From Cutaneotrichosporon cavernicola (lineage: Eukaryota; Basidiomycota; Tremellomycetes; Trichosporonales; Trichosporonaceae): DNA of 64,000 nt. Of this stretch, positions 1 through 11,451 are shown one piece after another (the first letter of the stretch is position 1; every line of letters starts with the position of its first letter). Under the pieces are notes generated by a model. That model was not told the DNA's origin. It saw nothing but the letters and a program-made list of their open reading frames with translations, and searched no databases. A program made the translations under genes and the position numbers. The stretch is from positions 2,356,001 to 2,420,000 of the forward strand of contig NC_083393.1 in NCBI RefSeq assembly GCF_030864355.1. Direction: 5' to 3'.

Positions 1-180
1 ACATGGGGTTGGTGTTGTTCAACACAGCGTGTGACAAGTGGGTTGAGCCCAGCGACCGTGAGTACGTGAGTAGTGGAAGTGAGCAAGTGAGCAAGTCGGC
101 AAGCGACATTGGCGTCATGAATGACATACTAGGCTACAAACCACAATGCTGGCGTCTCACGCCCTCTATCACAAACACTC

Positions 181-1101
181 CTACTCGTAGAACACGAGCG
201 CGCGTACTTCGATACTCTTGCGCGGCTTTGCATCTGCGGGCGTGTTGGGGTCCGAGAAAGCTGTGTGTGGCGTGAACCCCGCGACGCCCTTGTTTCCGGC
301 GACGCCCTCGCTAGCCGAATCAAAGCACTTGATGAACATGACCTCGTCTGGAGTCATATCCTTGACATAGTAGAACCGGTGCTTGTCATTCGGCTGGACA
401 TTGTACGTCTCGCCGCGCACCTCGTATCCTTCAGTCGAAGCGAGCTTGGTCGCATCAGGACGCACTTCACGTCCCCGGTCATCGCCATCATACCCATCAT
501 ACACGGGATACAGCAGGTCGGTTGCAACGAGGTCAGTCTCGTCGGCCGTGCGCCAGTCGATCACGCCAAGCGGGTGGTCCGAGGCTGGGTTCTCGAGGGG
601 CCGCCAGACGTTGATGAGCTGGAAACGGCCCTTGAGTAGTCGCTCAGCTTCTCCCGGCTCAGTGACGTGCCTCTTCACGCGGGTGATTGCCGCATTAGGA
701 GTTTGGTCGACGTGTACGCTTTGGACGGGTTGGCGGGCCGAGTTGGGGTCGCGGATACGGATCGTGTGGTCGAAGATTACAACGCGCGTCACCTTGTCCC
801 CGGTTGCCAGCTTGGCACGAAGAGCCGCCTCAATTTCGGCATAGTAGGCGTCACGGAGTTCGGGTCCGTCGGCGAGGACTGTCTCGGCGGAGACGGAGGA
901 GGGGTAGGTGTGGAATGCAAAGCCGGTGCGGTCGACGTCGCGGAAGTCGTCGACGTCGTCACGCGCATTGTAGACGGGCCGGTCGATGGCAATGTCCTTG
1001 AAGGATGAGGCGCGGACGTCGACCTTGTTCCACGCCTTCTCGCCGTCGGGGACGGAGGCGGGGTCCAAGTACTTGAATGTGGCGTGCGTGGAGGCGACCA
1101 T
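181..1101 (-). CDS. AsaB/CmcJ-type 2-oxoglutarate-like hydroxylase/desaturase
   Basis: About 306 residues from the ATG at 1101, no intron. It resembles the fungal AsaB / CTB9 / GA4-desaturase-like family, found in secondary metabolism and elsewhere. Visible family marks are FDHTIRI, a conserved VHVDQTP, the NVWRPL block, a late YVKDMTPDEVMFIKCFDS block and a C-terminal PHTAFSDP. Substrate cannot be read from sequence. Start choice: the open frame continues upstream through ATG 1269, giving an Arg-rich N-terminus (MLRSTRPLRSLRALHTTT) that could act as a mitochondrial presequence. But a TATA-like CTTTAAAAAG lies at about 1303-1312 and the ATG at 1101 has a better context (GCACCATGG), so I prefer 1101. 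No neighbouring biosynthetic genes suggest a metabolite cluster. Confidence 0.8.
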   Translation of the reverse strand: MVASTHATFKYLDPASVPDGEKAWNKVDVRASSFKDIAIDRPVYNARDDVDDFRDVDRTGFAFHTYPSSVSAETVLADGPELRDAYYAEIEAALRAKLATGDKVTRVVIFDHTIRIRDPNSARQPVQSVHVDQTPNAAITRVKRHVTEPGEAERLLKGRFQLINVWRPLENPASDHPLGVIDWRTADETDLVATDLLYPVYDGYDGDDRGREVRPDATKLASTEGYEVRGETYNVQPNDKHRFYYVKDMTPDEVMFIKCFDSASEGVAGNKGVAGFTPHTAFSDPNTPADAKPRKSIEVRALVFYE

Positions 1102-1320
1102 GGTGCGGGGCTGGGAGAAAGTGGGTCTGAGGGAAGGGAGGAGCTTGGGGCCGACAGTTGCAAAGTTTGGAGAGCTAATGGTGGCTGAGTGGGTGTACGA
1201 CTTTGAGTGGATCAGAGTTGTGGTGTGGAGTGCTCGGAGTGAACGGAGTGGGCGAGTTGAACGGAGCATGAAGTTTGAGAAAGAGACATGCTGTGGCTTT
1301 TTAAAGTAGACCTGTACCAA

Positions 1321-1682
1321 GCTAGTTTCTCACCATAGACTAACGTTGACGTCGGCTGAGTAAGGAATGACAAACAATCGTCCGTGGGCGTGATCCATCT
1401 CGAGCCCTCAAACCCCATCTGGTCATGCTTACCAGTCAGCCAGCTGTTAACAGGTTTAAGCGCTTCAGTCAGCAATTCGCATGACGACATGCGTCCGATG
1501 GTGCATGACTAAAACCCTGCCAGTATAGAGTTGCTTCGTGAGCGCTCACTTGTCCAAGTGGCATCGGCCTTTCTCCCAGCGCCCATGTATCCGAGCATGG
1601 GACTCAATATAGACCGAGATGGCCCCACGTACGGAGCCAGGTCTGAGACTAAGCGCCTATTGCCTCCCGATGAGAAGCATAT
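1321..1682. other. Intergenic, nothing recognised
   Basis: Upstream of the AsaB-like gene and downstream of the F-box/RCC1 gene, both on the minus strand. No RNA gene, repeat or supported coding region was seen. Confidence 0.5.
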
Positions 1683-3374
1683 TCATTGCCAAAACATCTT
1701 GAGTAATGCCCATAGGCCGCGTTTTGGGACTGGCTGAGGCGCAGTCGAATGCGAGCTCGCAGTGCCCCGTCGGCGGGGGGGACATCCATCTCCCAAAGCC
1801 AGGGCAGCACTCCCACAAACATCGACGACAAAGGGCTCTTCCCGACCGCCGGCCCAGTCGTCGTGGAGCATGATACGGGCTGCAGCGACGTTGGTTCCTC
1901 CCGCCGGCCGACCTAGGAGCGACCGCTCTGCACTTCCCCACGAATATACCTTACCCGCCTGGCTGAGGGCGATGCAATGGTCTCGCCCCATCGCGAGGCC
2001 GACGACGCGATCAGACGGCCTGGGACCGAGCCACATGGCGTGTGGCGGGTGCGGGTTCGTTCCACGTGAGTTGTGCGTCGCTAGGTGCGGCCAAGGGTCC
2101 GACGCGGTGAAGACTGCCAGCGTAGAGAGGTTCATGGATACGTCGTAGTTGTCCGGACGGGAAAAGTGGGATAGCTGAGTTAGTTGCGAGGAGGGAGAGA
2201 CTCACAAAGTCCCAGCTGGAGTGCCATGAGATCCACACTTCGCCGTTCGCTTTGAGGGCTACCACGTCATTCCATCCACACGCGATGCGGACGATGCGTT
2301 CGGCGTCGTCGGGGTCGTGGTCCGATGAGGCGGATGAGGCGGATGTAGGACAACTTGGGCTGGACGGCGTGGAGAGATTGCCGGAGCAGCGACCAGGCTC
2401 GCCTCCCCTCTCGACCCATTGTCTCTCGAACGCCGCGCGATTCGTCCGCGGCCCATCCCCATCCGCTCTCCATCCGCGCCACTCTTCGCGTCGTGGCGGC
2501 GGCGCCAATTTGGCCGGCACGGGATCATCACGCTCCTCGTCCAATACACCGATCGGCACGCGCTCGACATACCATACCCAGATCTCGCCGCCGCAGAGAG
2601 CAGCCATGACGCTGTTTCCGGCTGCGACCTGGGTTGCTGGAAGAATGGCAATGCGGCGCGGTCCCAGGTTTTGCTGGTGTCAGCTATGATTAGGATATGA
2701 TCTGGGCAGCTCACTCTTTCCAGCGCCCACACGTTGCCTTGCACGTCGCGCACCACATACTCTCCTGGTCCTGTAGCGATCTCTGCCACGGGTTCGGTTA
2801 GCCATAGCCGCGTCGGGCGGCCAGGCATCCCCCTGCTCCGGTCCCATTCCCACACGGACCCAGCTGCGTCTGTCGCAACGAGGCGTGTTCCCACGTCCGC
2901 AATCCCCACGAGTGGGGGATGGCGCATGAACCTGCGTTAACAAGGAGGATGAGGATACGTACCGTGACGTCAATTCCACGGGGGTTATCGCGTCCACCGT
3001 CTTGGTCGATAGCGTCTCAGCCGTCCCACCGATATTGAGGAGCTGCTCGGCATGGGGACCCCAACTGTAGACCCTGGGGTGTTTGAGGCCAAAGTAGAGG
3101 CGCGAGGATGTTAGGCTCGAGGCCGGAGATGAAGATGAAGAGGAAGAGGGAAGAGAGGTGAGGAGGTACGGCGGGCAATTCGGGTTAGTCGCGAGACTGC
3201 GACGCCAGTGCTCGTCCTGCTGTCAGCATGACAGATCGGAGTGGAGTGACTCACGGCATAGCCCCACAATTTGCGGCATGTGAGGGAGAGCGCTAGGATG
3301 TCTTCATCTGCTGCCGACCTTGTCAGCGCCTCGAAGACGTCGAAGGGGATGGATGTGAGTGGGCTGGCACTCAT
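1683..3374 (-). CDS. F-box and RCC1-repeat protein
   Basis: Five exons of about 470 residues in total. Introns at 3217-3254 and 2932-2962 (31 nt) were placed exactly, with two more near 2700 and 2190. The N-terminal 40 residues are an F-box (SIPFDVFEALTRSAADED, then LALSLTCRKLWGYADEHWRR across the first splice). RCC1-type beta-propeller segments follow: RVYSWGPHAEQLLNIGG, SVWEWDR, NVWALERV, EIWVWYVERV, KVYSWGSAERSLLG. F-box/RCC1 proteins of the yeast Saf1 type are SCF ubiquitin-ligase adaptors, with the propeller as the likely substrate receptor; the target here is unknown. An in-frame ATG at 3461 would add a Ser/Pro-rich 29-residue leader. All splice junctions keep frame and end in CTRAC just before AG, which supports the model. 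Confidence 0.8.
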
Positions 3375-3862
3375 CGTCGATGGAGGGCTCGAGGATGGAG
3401 ATATGGGCGATGTCGACGTATGTTCGGTGGCGTCCGGATATTTCGATTGCTGCGGATGCATGGTTCCGGATCACCACGTTGCTCAATTCCCAATGGCCCT
3501 CTGGCCCTCAGAAGCATCGTCGAGAAGCGACAGCGCTTTGGAGGCGCTGTTCGCTCCGACGTCCTCCTCTTTGGCACAGCAAACAGCACTGCTCTCACCG
3601 TCGGGGGAGCTCACCGCTTCCAACGCCACTGTTGGCACAGCATTGAGGCCAAAGTGGACCGATGGAACTGTTGTTCGTGTCACTGATAACCGTGATCGAT
3701 TGATTGTCGTTTAGCCACACCATCACTGTAACACCTCCTATCCTCCCCAGCTTGCCAGAGCCGTTCGCCTTGTGTTTGTAAACAATCACATTACGTAGGC
3801 TACAATAGAAGGAAGTGTGAAAGTGTCCTGCACCGCCTGTTCCCGGACGGACCGCCACGCGC

Positions 3863-4533
3863 TTACTTGGTGGCGTCGACAGTGGCACTAGAGTCAGTCT
3901 TGTTGCTCTCGGGTACAATGGTAACACTCACATGACACCACAGGCGGTGCGGTTGCCAGCGTGCCCGGTCGTCTTCGAGTCCGCAAACCCGCCGCGACCG
4001 AGGTCATCCGCACCCGAGTGGACGACGACACCGCGCCCAAGGATGGTGCGGCGCCCACAAAGAGTAATAACGCGGTCGGTAAAGTCAATCTTGGCGTGGC
4101 CGCTGTCGTCGACCTCAACGTTCCCGAGGTCACCAACGTGGCGGATGCGGTCGGTCGGTGCGCCGTGCGTGCGGTTGAAGGGGTTGTAGTGACCGCCAGT
4201 CGACGCGCAGCCGTCCGTGTAGATGTCGCCGGACGTGTGGATGTGGAAACCGTGCTTACCGGGGGTGAAGGCGTTGAGCTGGTGTCAACAACAATAGGAC
4301 AATGGATAGGTACCTCGCCAGTGATGTGAACCTCGTCACTGCCAGCCTGCTGAGTAAAGTAGACGGTGCCGTTGCCGGGGCCGGGTCCCTTGAGGCTGAC
4401 CATGGCCTGGAGTTAGCATGGGGGGCTTTGAGAGGGGAAACAAGGTGGAGGGACGCACCTTGGTGGTGTCGGTGCAGGCGTAGCCCGCAAAGGTGGCGGG
4501 GATTGCGAGGAGAGCAAGAAGGGGAGCGAGCAT
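3863..4533 (-). CDS. Secreted Cu/Zn superoxide dismutase
   Basis: Four exons (4533-4459, 4406-4314, 4278-3932, 3887-3863) give 179 residues. The first 16-18 residues (MLAPLLALLAIPATFAG) form a signal peptide, so the enzyme should act outside the cell or in the secretory path, dismutating superoxide. Metal ligands are all present: HGFHIH, GGHYNP, RTHGAP, RHVGDLGN (His and Asp) and VVVHSGADDLG. The disulfide Cys pair (DGCAS and TACGVI) and the catalytic Arg in GNRTACG are also present. The last exon is only 25 nt: splicing restores GVIATVDATK, whereas read-through stops just after ACGVM. The sod gene is divergent to the acyl-CoA ligase gene. Confidence 0.92.
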
Positions 4534-6046
4534 GACTGTGCAAGGTGTGAGTGTTTGAAGGGGGCAGTAAAGAGTTGAGTAGTGGGTGAAAAGGAAATGG
4601 CGCAATCGCGTTGTTATAAGTGTGTAAGGGGGTGTGTATGAGGAAGTGCCTTTAGAGTAGTGTAAGGAGCTGTTGTCCGATAAACTCGGTGACTGTCTCA
4701 TCAGTTCAACTGGTTGCTGTGCCTTGAGGATTCCAAGACTAAGCACAGCACAAAGAGGGCTATGATTCTAGTGAGATTGTATTAAGAGTCTAATCTAGTA
4801 CTGTAATCTAGTCTGACATTGCAGTCCAAACAATTGATCAATTGATCAATTGAGACTCTCGCGTAGTGTGGTCCTGTAGTCCTGTAGTCCTCTGGTCCTG
4901 TGGGCAGCTGGGCAGGATCTGGTAGTCACACGCGGCACGGCATTCAGATCCTGAAACAAAACAACATTCACTCAATCTGCTCCCTCATACCGCACAGTGT
5001 GCCGACCAGGTTACACCAGCTCCAGGCTCTGGTCGTGCACCAAACGATGGAACCAGAGGGGTGGTTTGAGCAAAACACGTCTAAAAGTCAATACTGTCCA
5101 TTTCCCCTTTAGCTTTATTCATTCTCCCTTCACACCCCTGCCAACTGGACCTGGAACGCGACTCAAATTACCATCCAACAGTCAAACTGTTCACAGGACC
5201 AAACTAATTGTGCCTGTTAGATCGTTAGATTCACTGACGAAATGAGGGGATTTGGGCGAGATCCAAAGCAATCAAGCAGTCAAACATACCGCTTTTGACT
5301 TAGGCCTGAGTCCCTGCGTCACAACCCACGGCACGTGTCCCACAGGGGTACGGGGAGCTCGTGGTCCCGGCTGTACCTCGACTAGCACTATTAATATTAC
5401 TATGGGGGTAGTCTCTGGATCTCCTGTTCAAGCAGCCAACCACAGCTCGACGCCCAACAGCGCGTACTCGAAGAGATGCTCGCAGCCTTGAATATACAAG
5501 CATTCCCACTCCATTTCCCTTTCCGTTTCCCACTGGCTACCAAGTTCCGCTTTTCTTTCTGCTGACGGCTCGGCAGAGACACAGAGACACGCTCCCCGCT
5601 GACCAGTGGAGACCACCCAACTCTCAACGGCTCCCACCCTAACTTGCCACTCCGAGAGCAGTCCGCTCACCCCTCGCTCGGCCGTTCACCACGCGCGGTA
5701 CATTTCGGACAGCACCTGCATTTTAAACCAACATCCAACCTGATCGATCAGATATACGGACATGTTTCCGATCTCCGCCCTGAATCTTATCACCTGGCAC
5801 GGGCGCCGGGAAAACATTTACGAGTCAGGCCGACACGGGCTCATAGAGTCCTGGTTTGTGGCTTACATCGATGGCGTTATCACTCGACTTTTGCTTGCGC
5901 CATCTAGGCATGCACCATCTCTACTCGCTCGAACCGAGCCTCGCATCAAATGGTACGAACAAACGGGCACGTCATGCAAGACAACAGACCAAGTTTATAT
6001 CATCCACTCCATCACACCATCTTGAAACTCACCCACACTCATTACC
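4534..6046. promoter_or_regulatory. Divergent intergenic region with perfect 22-bp palindrome
   Basis: This 1.5-kb region separates the superoxide dismutase (minus) from the CoA-ligase gene (plus). At 4831-4852 there is a perfect 22-bp palindrome built from three CAATTG units separated by ATCA/GATC, about 300 bp upstream of the dismutase ATG. A short TGATCGATCA palindrome sits near 5741 and a TATA-like TTTTAAA near 5721. Degenerate TCCTGTAG repeats lie at about 4870-4900. Promoter function is inferred from position only. Confidence 0.4.
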
Positions 6047-7847
6047 ATGTCATCACCAGCAATCATCTTTGAATCACCGTACCCTCAACCGTTCCTCCCG
6101 AACACCAGCGTGTTCCACTACCTCTTTCCCGATGTTGTTGGCGGTTCTCCCCTCGCCCCACTCGACCCATCCCTCCCAGCTTACATCGACGGGTTGGACG
6201 GGCGCGTCCTGACCCGCGCAGACGTGGTGGACGGCGCACTGCGTTTCGCAACCGGCGTGCGTTCTCTCGGCGTGGGACGCGGTGACATTGCCCTCTTGTG
6301 GGGCCTCAACTCGCTCGAGTGGGCGCGCGCAATGTATGGCTCTTTCGCCGCGGGCTTGACAGTGTCCCCAGCGAATGCAGGCTAGTAGGTTTTTGGGAGA
6401 GGCAGGTGGGGTTAGCCAGCGCCCCCCGTCCAAGAGATAGTCGGGTCAACCAGCGCCCCCCGTCCCCGGGTCTTAATTCCGGATACATGTTGACAGCAGC
6501 TCGGCCGGCGAAATCGCACACCAGATCAACGACTCGGGCGCCTCGATCCTCTTCCTCTGCCCCACCCTCCTTCCAGTGCTGGAGAAGGCACGGCCGCTCC
6601 TCAAGCGCGCGTTTCCAGCCGACCGCGTCGTTCTCCTCGCCCGCGAGACCTCGGGCACTCACCATACCGTTGCCGATCTCATCGCCTCAGAGCCTGGAGA
6701 GGCGGAGCGGTTCGACGGCGTGCAAGCGCACAACACGGCCATCATGTGTTACTCGTCCGGCACAACTGGTCTTGCAAAGGGCGTCGAGACAACGCACCAC
6801 AACCTCACGTCCGAGCTGCAGGCGCTCAACGCTGGTTCGCGCCAGCTCATCAGCGGCGAAGACGTAATCCTCGGCGTCCTCCCCTTCTCGCACATCTACG
6901 GGCTTGGGATGAACTTTCTCCAGCCCGCAGCTAAAGGATGTCCCGTCGTCGTCCTCCCGCGCTTCAACGAGATTCCTGCCCTCGAAGCGATCCAGAAATA
7001 TCGCATTACCCATGCGCTCATCGTCCCCCCCATTGTGGTTACGCTCCTCAACTCGAAGAATGTACCCAACTACGACCTGACCTCACTCAAGACAGTTGTG
7101 AGCGGTGCCGCCCCGCTCGGAGGAGAGATCGCCGACGCGTTCGCCAAGCTCATTCCCGGCGTAATCATGCTCCAGGCGTACGGCAACACCGAAACCTCGC
7201 CCGTTGTTATGACGGCTCACGCCCATGAGTTCGCCGAGACGCCAGGCAGCGTCGCGACGTGCGGTAAGCTCCTCCCGACGTACCAGGCTCGCGTTGTTTC
7301 GGAATCCGGGGCGGATGTGGGTATCAACGAGCGGGGCGAGCTCTGGGTTCGCGGTCCCACAATCATGAAGGGATACCTGAACAATCCCGAGGCAACAGCC
7401 AAGGCCATTGTCCACGGAGGATGGTACCGTACCGGCGACGTGGTTGTCGTCAACCAAGGGGGATGGTACGAGGTCGTGGACCGGGTCAAGGAACTCATCA
7501 AGTACAAGGGATTCCAGGTTCCTCCGGCCGAGCTCGAGGCCCTCCTCCTCCAGCATCCCGAGGTTGTCGATGTCGGCGTGATTGGGATCTACGACAAGTC
7601 TCAAGCTACCGAGCTGCCGCGCGCCTATCTCGTTACGAGGGACAAGTTGGACGCGAGGCGTGAGGCCGCGCTTGGCAAGCACGTGGCCGAGTGGGTTGCG
7701 GGCCGGGTTGCAAACCACAAGAAGCTCCGTGGTGGGGTACGGATCATCGAGGCTATTCCCAAGAGTGCGTCGGGCAAGATCCTGCGTAAGGAGCTCAGGG
7801 TGCTTGCCGAGGCTGAGCCCAAGGTCGAGGGGCGGTCGCGGTTGTAG
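6047..7847 (+). CDS. 4-coumarate-CoA-ligase-like acyl-CoA synthetase, peroxisomal
   Basis: Two exons (6047-6384 and 6497-7847; the acceptor could be NAGNAG, 6496 or 6499) give 562 residues. ANL-superfamily adenylating enzyme: P-loop YSSGTTGLAKGV, the GYLNNPEATA and GWYRTGDV motifs, hinge VDRVKELIKYKGFQV, and the C-terminal catalytic Lys in SASGKILRKEL. It should activate a carboxylic acid (aryl-propenoic or fatty acid) to its CoA ester with ATP. The protein ends SRL, a textbook PTS1 signal, so it is probably peroxisomal and may feed side-chain beta-oxidation of phenylpropanoids, which would fit the aromatic cluster further on. The intron holds an imperfect duplication of about 33 bp around CCAGCGCCCCCCGTCC. 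Confidence 0.88.
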
Positions 7848-7915
7848 GCGCCTCGCATCATTTCCTCACGTGTATTAATAGCATTGAGCATTGCATATGT
7901 ATTGGGATTCTGTGC

Positions 7916-7920
<5 letters not shown>

Positions 7921-7946
<26 letters not shown>

Positions 7947-8064
7947 GGAGGAGGAGGAGGAGGAGGAGGAGGAGGAGGAGGAGGAGGAGGAGGAGGAGGA
8001 GGAGGAGGAGGAGGAGGAGGAGGAGGAGGAGGAGGAGGAGGAGGAGGAGGAGGAGGAGGAGGAG
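7921..8064. repeat. Perfect GAG trinucleotide microsatellite, 48 copies
   Basis: 144 bp of uninterrupted GAG (CTC on the other strand), 73 bp downstream of the CoA-ligase stop codon. Open frames across it (poly-Glu, poly-Leu, poly-Ser) are by-products. The purine/pyrimidine strand asymmetry could allow triplex or hairpin forms. Confidence 0.97.
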
Positions 8065-8337
8065 AGGCCAGACCCGACCGCCGATTGATTGATTGACCGG
8101 TAAAAGTACATGTCGTGCGGGCGAGAGGGCGAGAGGGCGAGAGAGAGGTAGAGACGCCGAGATGTGGACCGAAGTCAACTCGTTCTTCACCACCCTTCAG
8201 TCAGTCGCATCCCCATGGACGGACCTCAGAACATTGCTTGCAGACCTGCCTCGCTCACTGTAACTCACTACCCGAGCGCATTCCTCCCCGCTTCTGGTCC
8301 CAGCCTGGGACCTCGGCGCCACCAACATCCAAAACGA

Positions 8338-8456
8338 TTCCCCACCAGGGAGTTGAACCCTGCTCTTTCGCGGTGGTTTCCTGCTCCGACGTCGACGACG
8401 CCGAGGAGGCTCTCTCTGCTGAGAGGCGAATATACTAACCGATATACTAGTGAGGA
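8338..8456 (-). tRNA. tRNA-Glu (CUC) with 47-nt intron
   Basis: Folded by eye from 8456 downward: acceptor TCCTCAC pairs with GTGGGGA, discriminator A; D arm GTATATCGGTTAGTAT; anticodon stem TTCGC/GCGAA; loop C-T-CTC-A-C; T arm CAGGG-TTCAACT-CCCTG. The intron (8419-8373) sits one base 3' of the anticodon, the canonical nuclear position. A TTTT Pol III terminator follows (8331-8334 region on this strand). The exons match the second copy at 11452-11562. Confidence 0.95.
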
Positions 8457-8975
8457 GATGGTTATCACGTCTGAGGGCACACATACGTTGCGGCTCCGCT
8501 CCTGGCTCGGAGCAGGGTAGGACTGCTTACGGTGCTGGATCTTGAATTCTGGATCAGGAGAAAGACAATAAATCCACGCCGGTTCGCGGGAGGCGGGGTA
8601 CGTCTATGATCGCGTCGGGTTTTGAGGGAGCGACCAGCATCGGGGATCGATCTGCTCGGATTCCGCGATGAGGGGCAGTCCTGAATGAATTGCCAGCGGT
8701 CACGAGTCCGCAAAAGCCGAGAGAAAACAGCTTTCTGCAAAGAGACGGGCGTTGGCATGGGCAGAAGTGTTAGCTGACAGGGCTTGGCTCGTCTGGTGCC
8801 GTCAGCAGATGTCCGACATCGAGGTTGAGGTTGTGAAAGTGGCGGAATGGGTCGCGGAACTACTCGAGCCTTCACTGTGGATCTGAATGGTGCCCAATAC
8901 ATCCCATGGCCAGGCTTGTGTACAAGCCCACTATAGCATCTAAACATTCTACACATACACTCATCCCAACTCCTA

Positions 8976-10822
8976 TTACGCCGCAGGCACCGAGCCCGAG
9001 TTGTCGGCACACGTCCATGGCCCATTAGTCGAGCCTGTCTTGATGAGATCCGTAACAGCGGCGTACATTCCGCCGACGACAAAGAAGATACCGGCAACCA
9101 AGATGAAGACGTTGACCGCGAGCATGCGGTACGACCGCTGGTCTTTTGGCGTGTAACGCCAGTGGTCGTGCCACCAGATAAGTGGGAAGACGATAATTGT
9201 CGTCTGGGGAGTAAACAGCGATCCGATGAGGCCGACAATTGCGCCAAACGTAGGAATCGCCGAGCCTAGAATATACGCGACCCCGACGACGGTGGTCGTG
9301 CATCCAAACCATGTGATCCAGTGACGCTTGGTCGGTTGCGAGATGTGTTTTGTGCCCTGGAGGATGCGGACGAAGAGGAACTTTGCGGCCATGTGGGCAT
9401 AGATGCACAGCGAGACCAGAAGGGCTGGGATCGCGAGCCCGTAACAAATCCGTTTTAGGAGGACACCGGCGGATCCGAGGGCGGGAGACGAGACGTGTTT
9501 ACCGCAGAACCAGTAGACGACCGATCCAATGACGATGTACAGTGCAGCGCAGAGGGTGACGCTAATTGCCATCATGCGGTTGTGCATGCGCGGGTCGCGC
9601 ATCTCGCTAATAATACCCCAATATGTCGGGGTGGCGGCGTACGCGTAAAGGACATTGGTGATGGCACTGATACCGCCGACAGCGGTGGCCGATTCAAAGA
9701 GCTTAAAGTCCTTGTCCCATGGTCCGGTTTGCGGAGCAGCAGCCGGCCGGTCATTAACGCCAACAGCGACGGTGAGGGTAAGGACTGATGCGAGGATCGA
9801 GACCATGCCGACCCAGCCGAGCCACGTAATGTTGCCGAGAGTCTTGATGGACGTAAGCATCCAGCCGACGACGGCGCTCGCCGCGATGAAGACGGCCGTG
9901 CATGTCCCGTGCATTGACACGGCGTTGAGCGCCGTGCTTACTGCCACGATGGCCGAGGCGGACACAAAGACAAAGTTGATGACAAAGACGGCGCTGAAGA
10001 CTTCCCGGCCGACGCGACCGAATAACACCTCGCCAATGTCCGCGTAGCCGTACACCTGGGGATGGTTGAGCTTGAAGCCCTGGATGTATGTTGCGGTCCA
10101 CATGACCAAGATTGCCATGGCCACCAGGAGGATGATACCGGGAATCAGGCCGATCGTCATGAACACGAACGGGATCTGCAGGATGCCGAGGCCGACGTTG
10201 GCCTTGGTCATGAGCACGAACGTGCCGCCGAGGCCGACCTGGGGTTAGCGCCTGATGTTACTAGCTCGGTGGAGATCGCGCGTGGATGCAAGTACGGTGA
10301 GCGCATCACGAGCATCCCTGATTTGCCGAGCAGCAATTCAGATAAACTGAATGTTGCAGAGCTGGAGCTGGTGCACCAGTGTGCATCCAGCGCGACTCGT
10401 CTTCAATGACACTTGCACCGCGCCGTCTCGACGTCTCTACTCGAGGGCCGCGCAACATCCGATCGGATATCTTGATGCTGTCCGTGCACCGATTGGAGGC
10501 AAGTTCCGGATCTCCAGGCACGCCTGGTATCGGCCAAACATTTTCCTCCTCCCTCGCCCGACTCTCCCTCCGAGTTCGAGCAGGCGTTTTAAAAGTGAAG
10601 ATGTGAGGTGGTGATGTAGTGATGCGAGAAACATGGACAGTGTTCCCAGTGTAGGAGGGAGATAGAGACACTCACGCCGCGAAAGTTGGGTCCGCCTTCT
10701 GTGATCTCGCCGAACACGGCGTCCTGGATAACGCCTGGCTGATCCTCAGTGACCTTGACGTCGGCCTGGTATGCCTTCTGGCCGTCGCTGGGGCTCATGC
10801 CGTCGCTGGAGCTCTTGCCCAT
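8976..10822 (-). CDS. AAAP-family amino acid transporter
   Basis: Two exons (10822-10676 and 10238-8976) give 469 residues with about 11 hydrophobic segments. The start of the membrane domain (FRGVGLGGTFVLMTKANVG then LGILQIPFV) is formed across the splice and is typical of fungal N amino acid transport (MTR-like) permeases of the AAAP family. It likely imports neutral or aromatic amino acids at the plasma membrane by proton symport; substrate is not determinable. The intron is 437 nt, about ten times the local norm, and contains a TTTTAAAA box at 10587-10594, so an internal promoter or a hidden element is possible. Two identical palindromes lie just upstream of the gene. It lies between two tRNA-Glu genes. 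Confidence 0.9.
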
Positions 10823-10902
10823 GATGGCTGCTTGTGATGAGGGAGTGTACGATGGTAAAGATCACAACAAGAATCTACCACCCCAGACTCCAGACTCGGA
10901 TT

Positions 10903-10963
10903 TTGAGCGCTCAACAGCCTGAGATGCCTCGCCGACTCCAGACTCGAAGCTTTGAGCGCTCAA
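10903..10963. promoter_or_regulatory. Duplicated 12-bp palindrome TTGAGCGCTCAA
   Basis: Perfect palindromes at 10903-10914 and 10952-10963, 49 bp apart, each preceded by GACTCCAGACTCG. They lie 81-141 bp upstream of the amino acid transporter ATG. A dimeric regulator site is the simplest reading; this is an inference from symmetry, duplication and position. Confidence 0.5.
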
Positions 10964-11451
10964 GGTCCTAGATGCCCCGCAGCCTGCAGCCCGAAGCCAA
11001 GCCAAAACCGGCACTTGTCGACTCAGGAACGGGCCTAGCGCATGTTTTTCAGGTCAATTCTATCCCGGCGGCAAGTATTTCCCCGCGGTTTGCCCGCACA
11101 CGGACTTTGAAAAACGGAATCGTAGGCCTAGCAGACTGGCCCCGCAGGGCTGACTAGAGACAGACTCGAGGGGCACAATGGACAATGGACATTGGGATAG
11201 ACTGGGAGTGGGCACACTTCTCCATGAGAAGGGGGCTTGGCGAAAACAAGGAATCCGTTAGCCTGTGTACTCCTTACAAGCATCACCCATACTTGCTCAC
11301 AATGTCCCGATCGGTCACGTGGTATAGCGGAGAACTGACTGGCGGTCCCATGGCTGTGGGGTGCGAGCAGACTCATGAACGCGAGTGAGGAGCAAGGAGT
11401 GAGGAGGTTGGCAACAGTGCTGTATCGGTACGCGTTTCCAACAACAACATA

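Noticed and set aside
7891..8193. Poly-Glu / poly-Leu / poly-Ser proteins across the GAG tract
   Set aside because: Produced solely by the microsatellite; no flanking coding signal.
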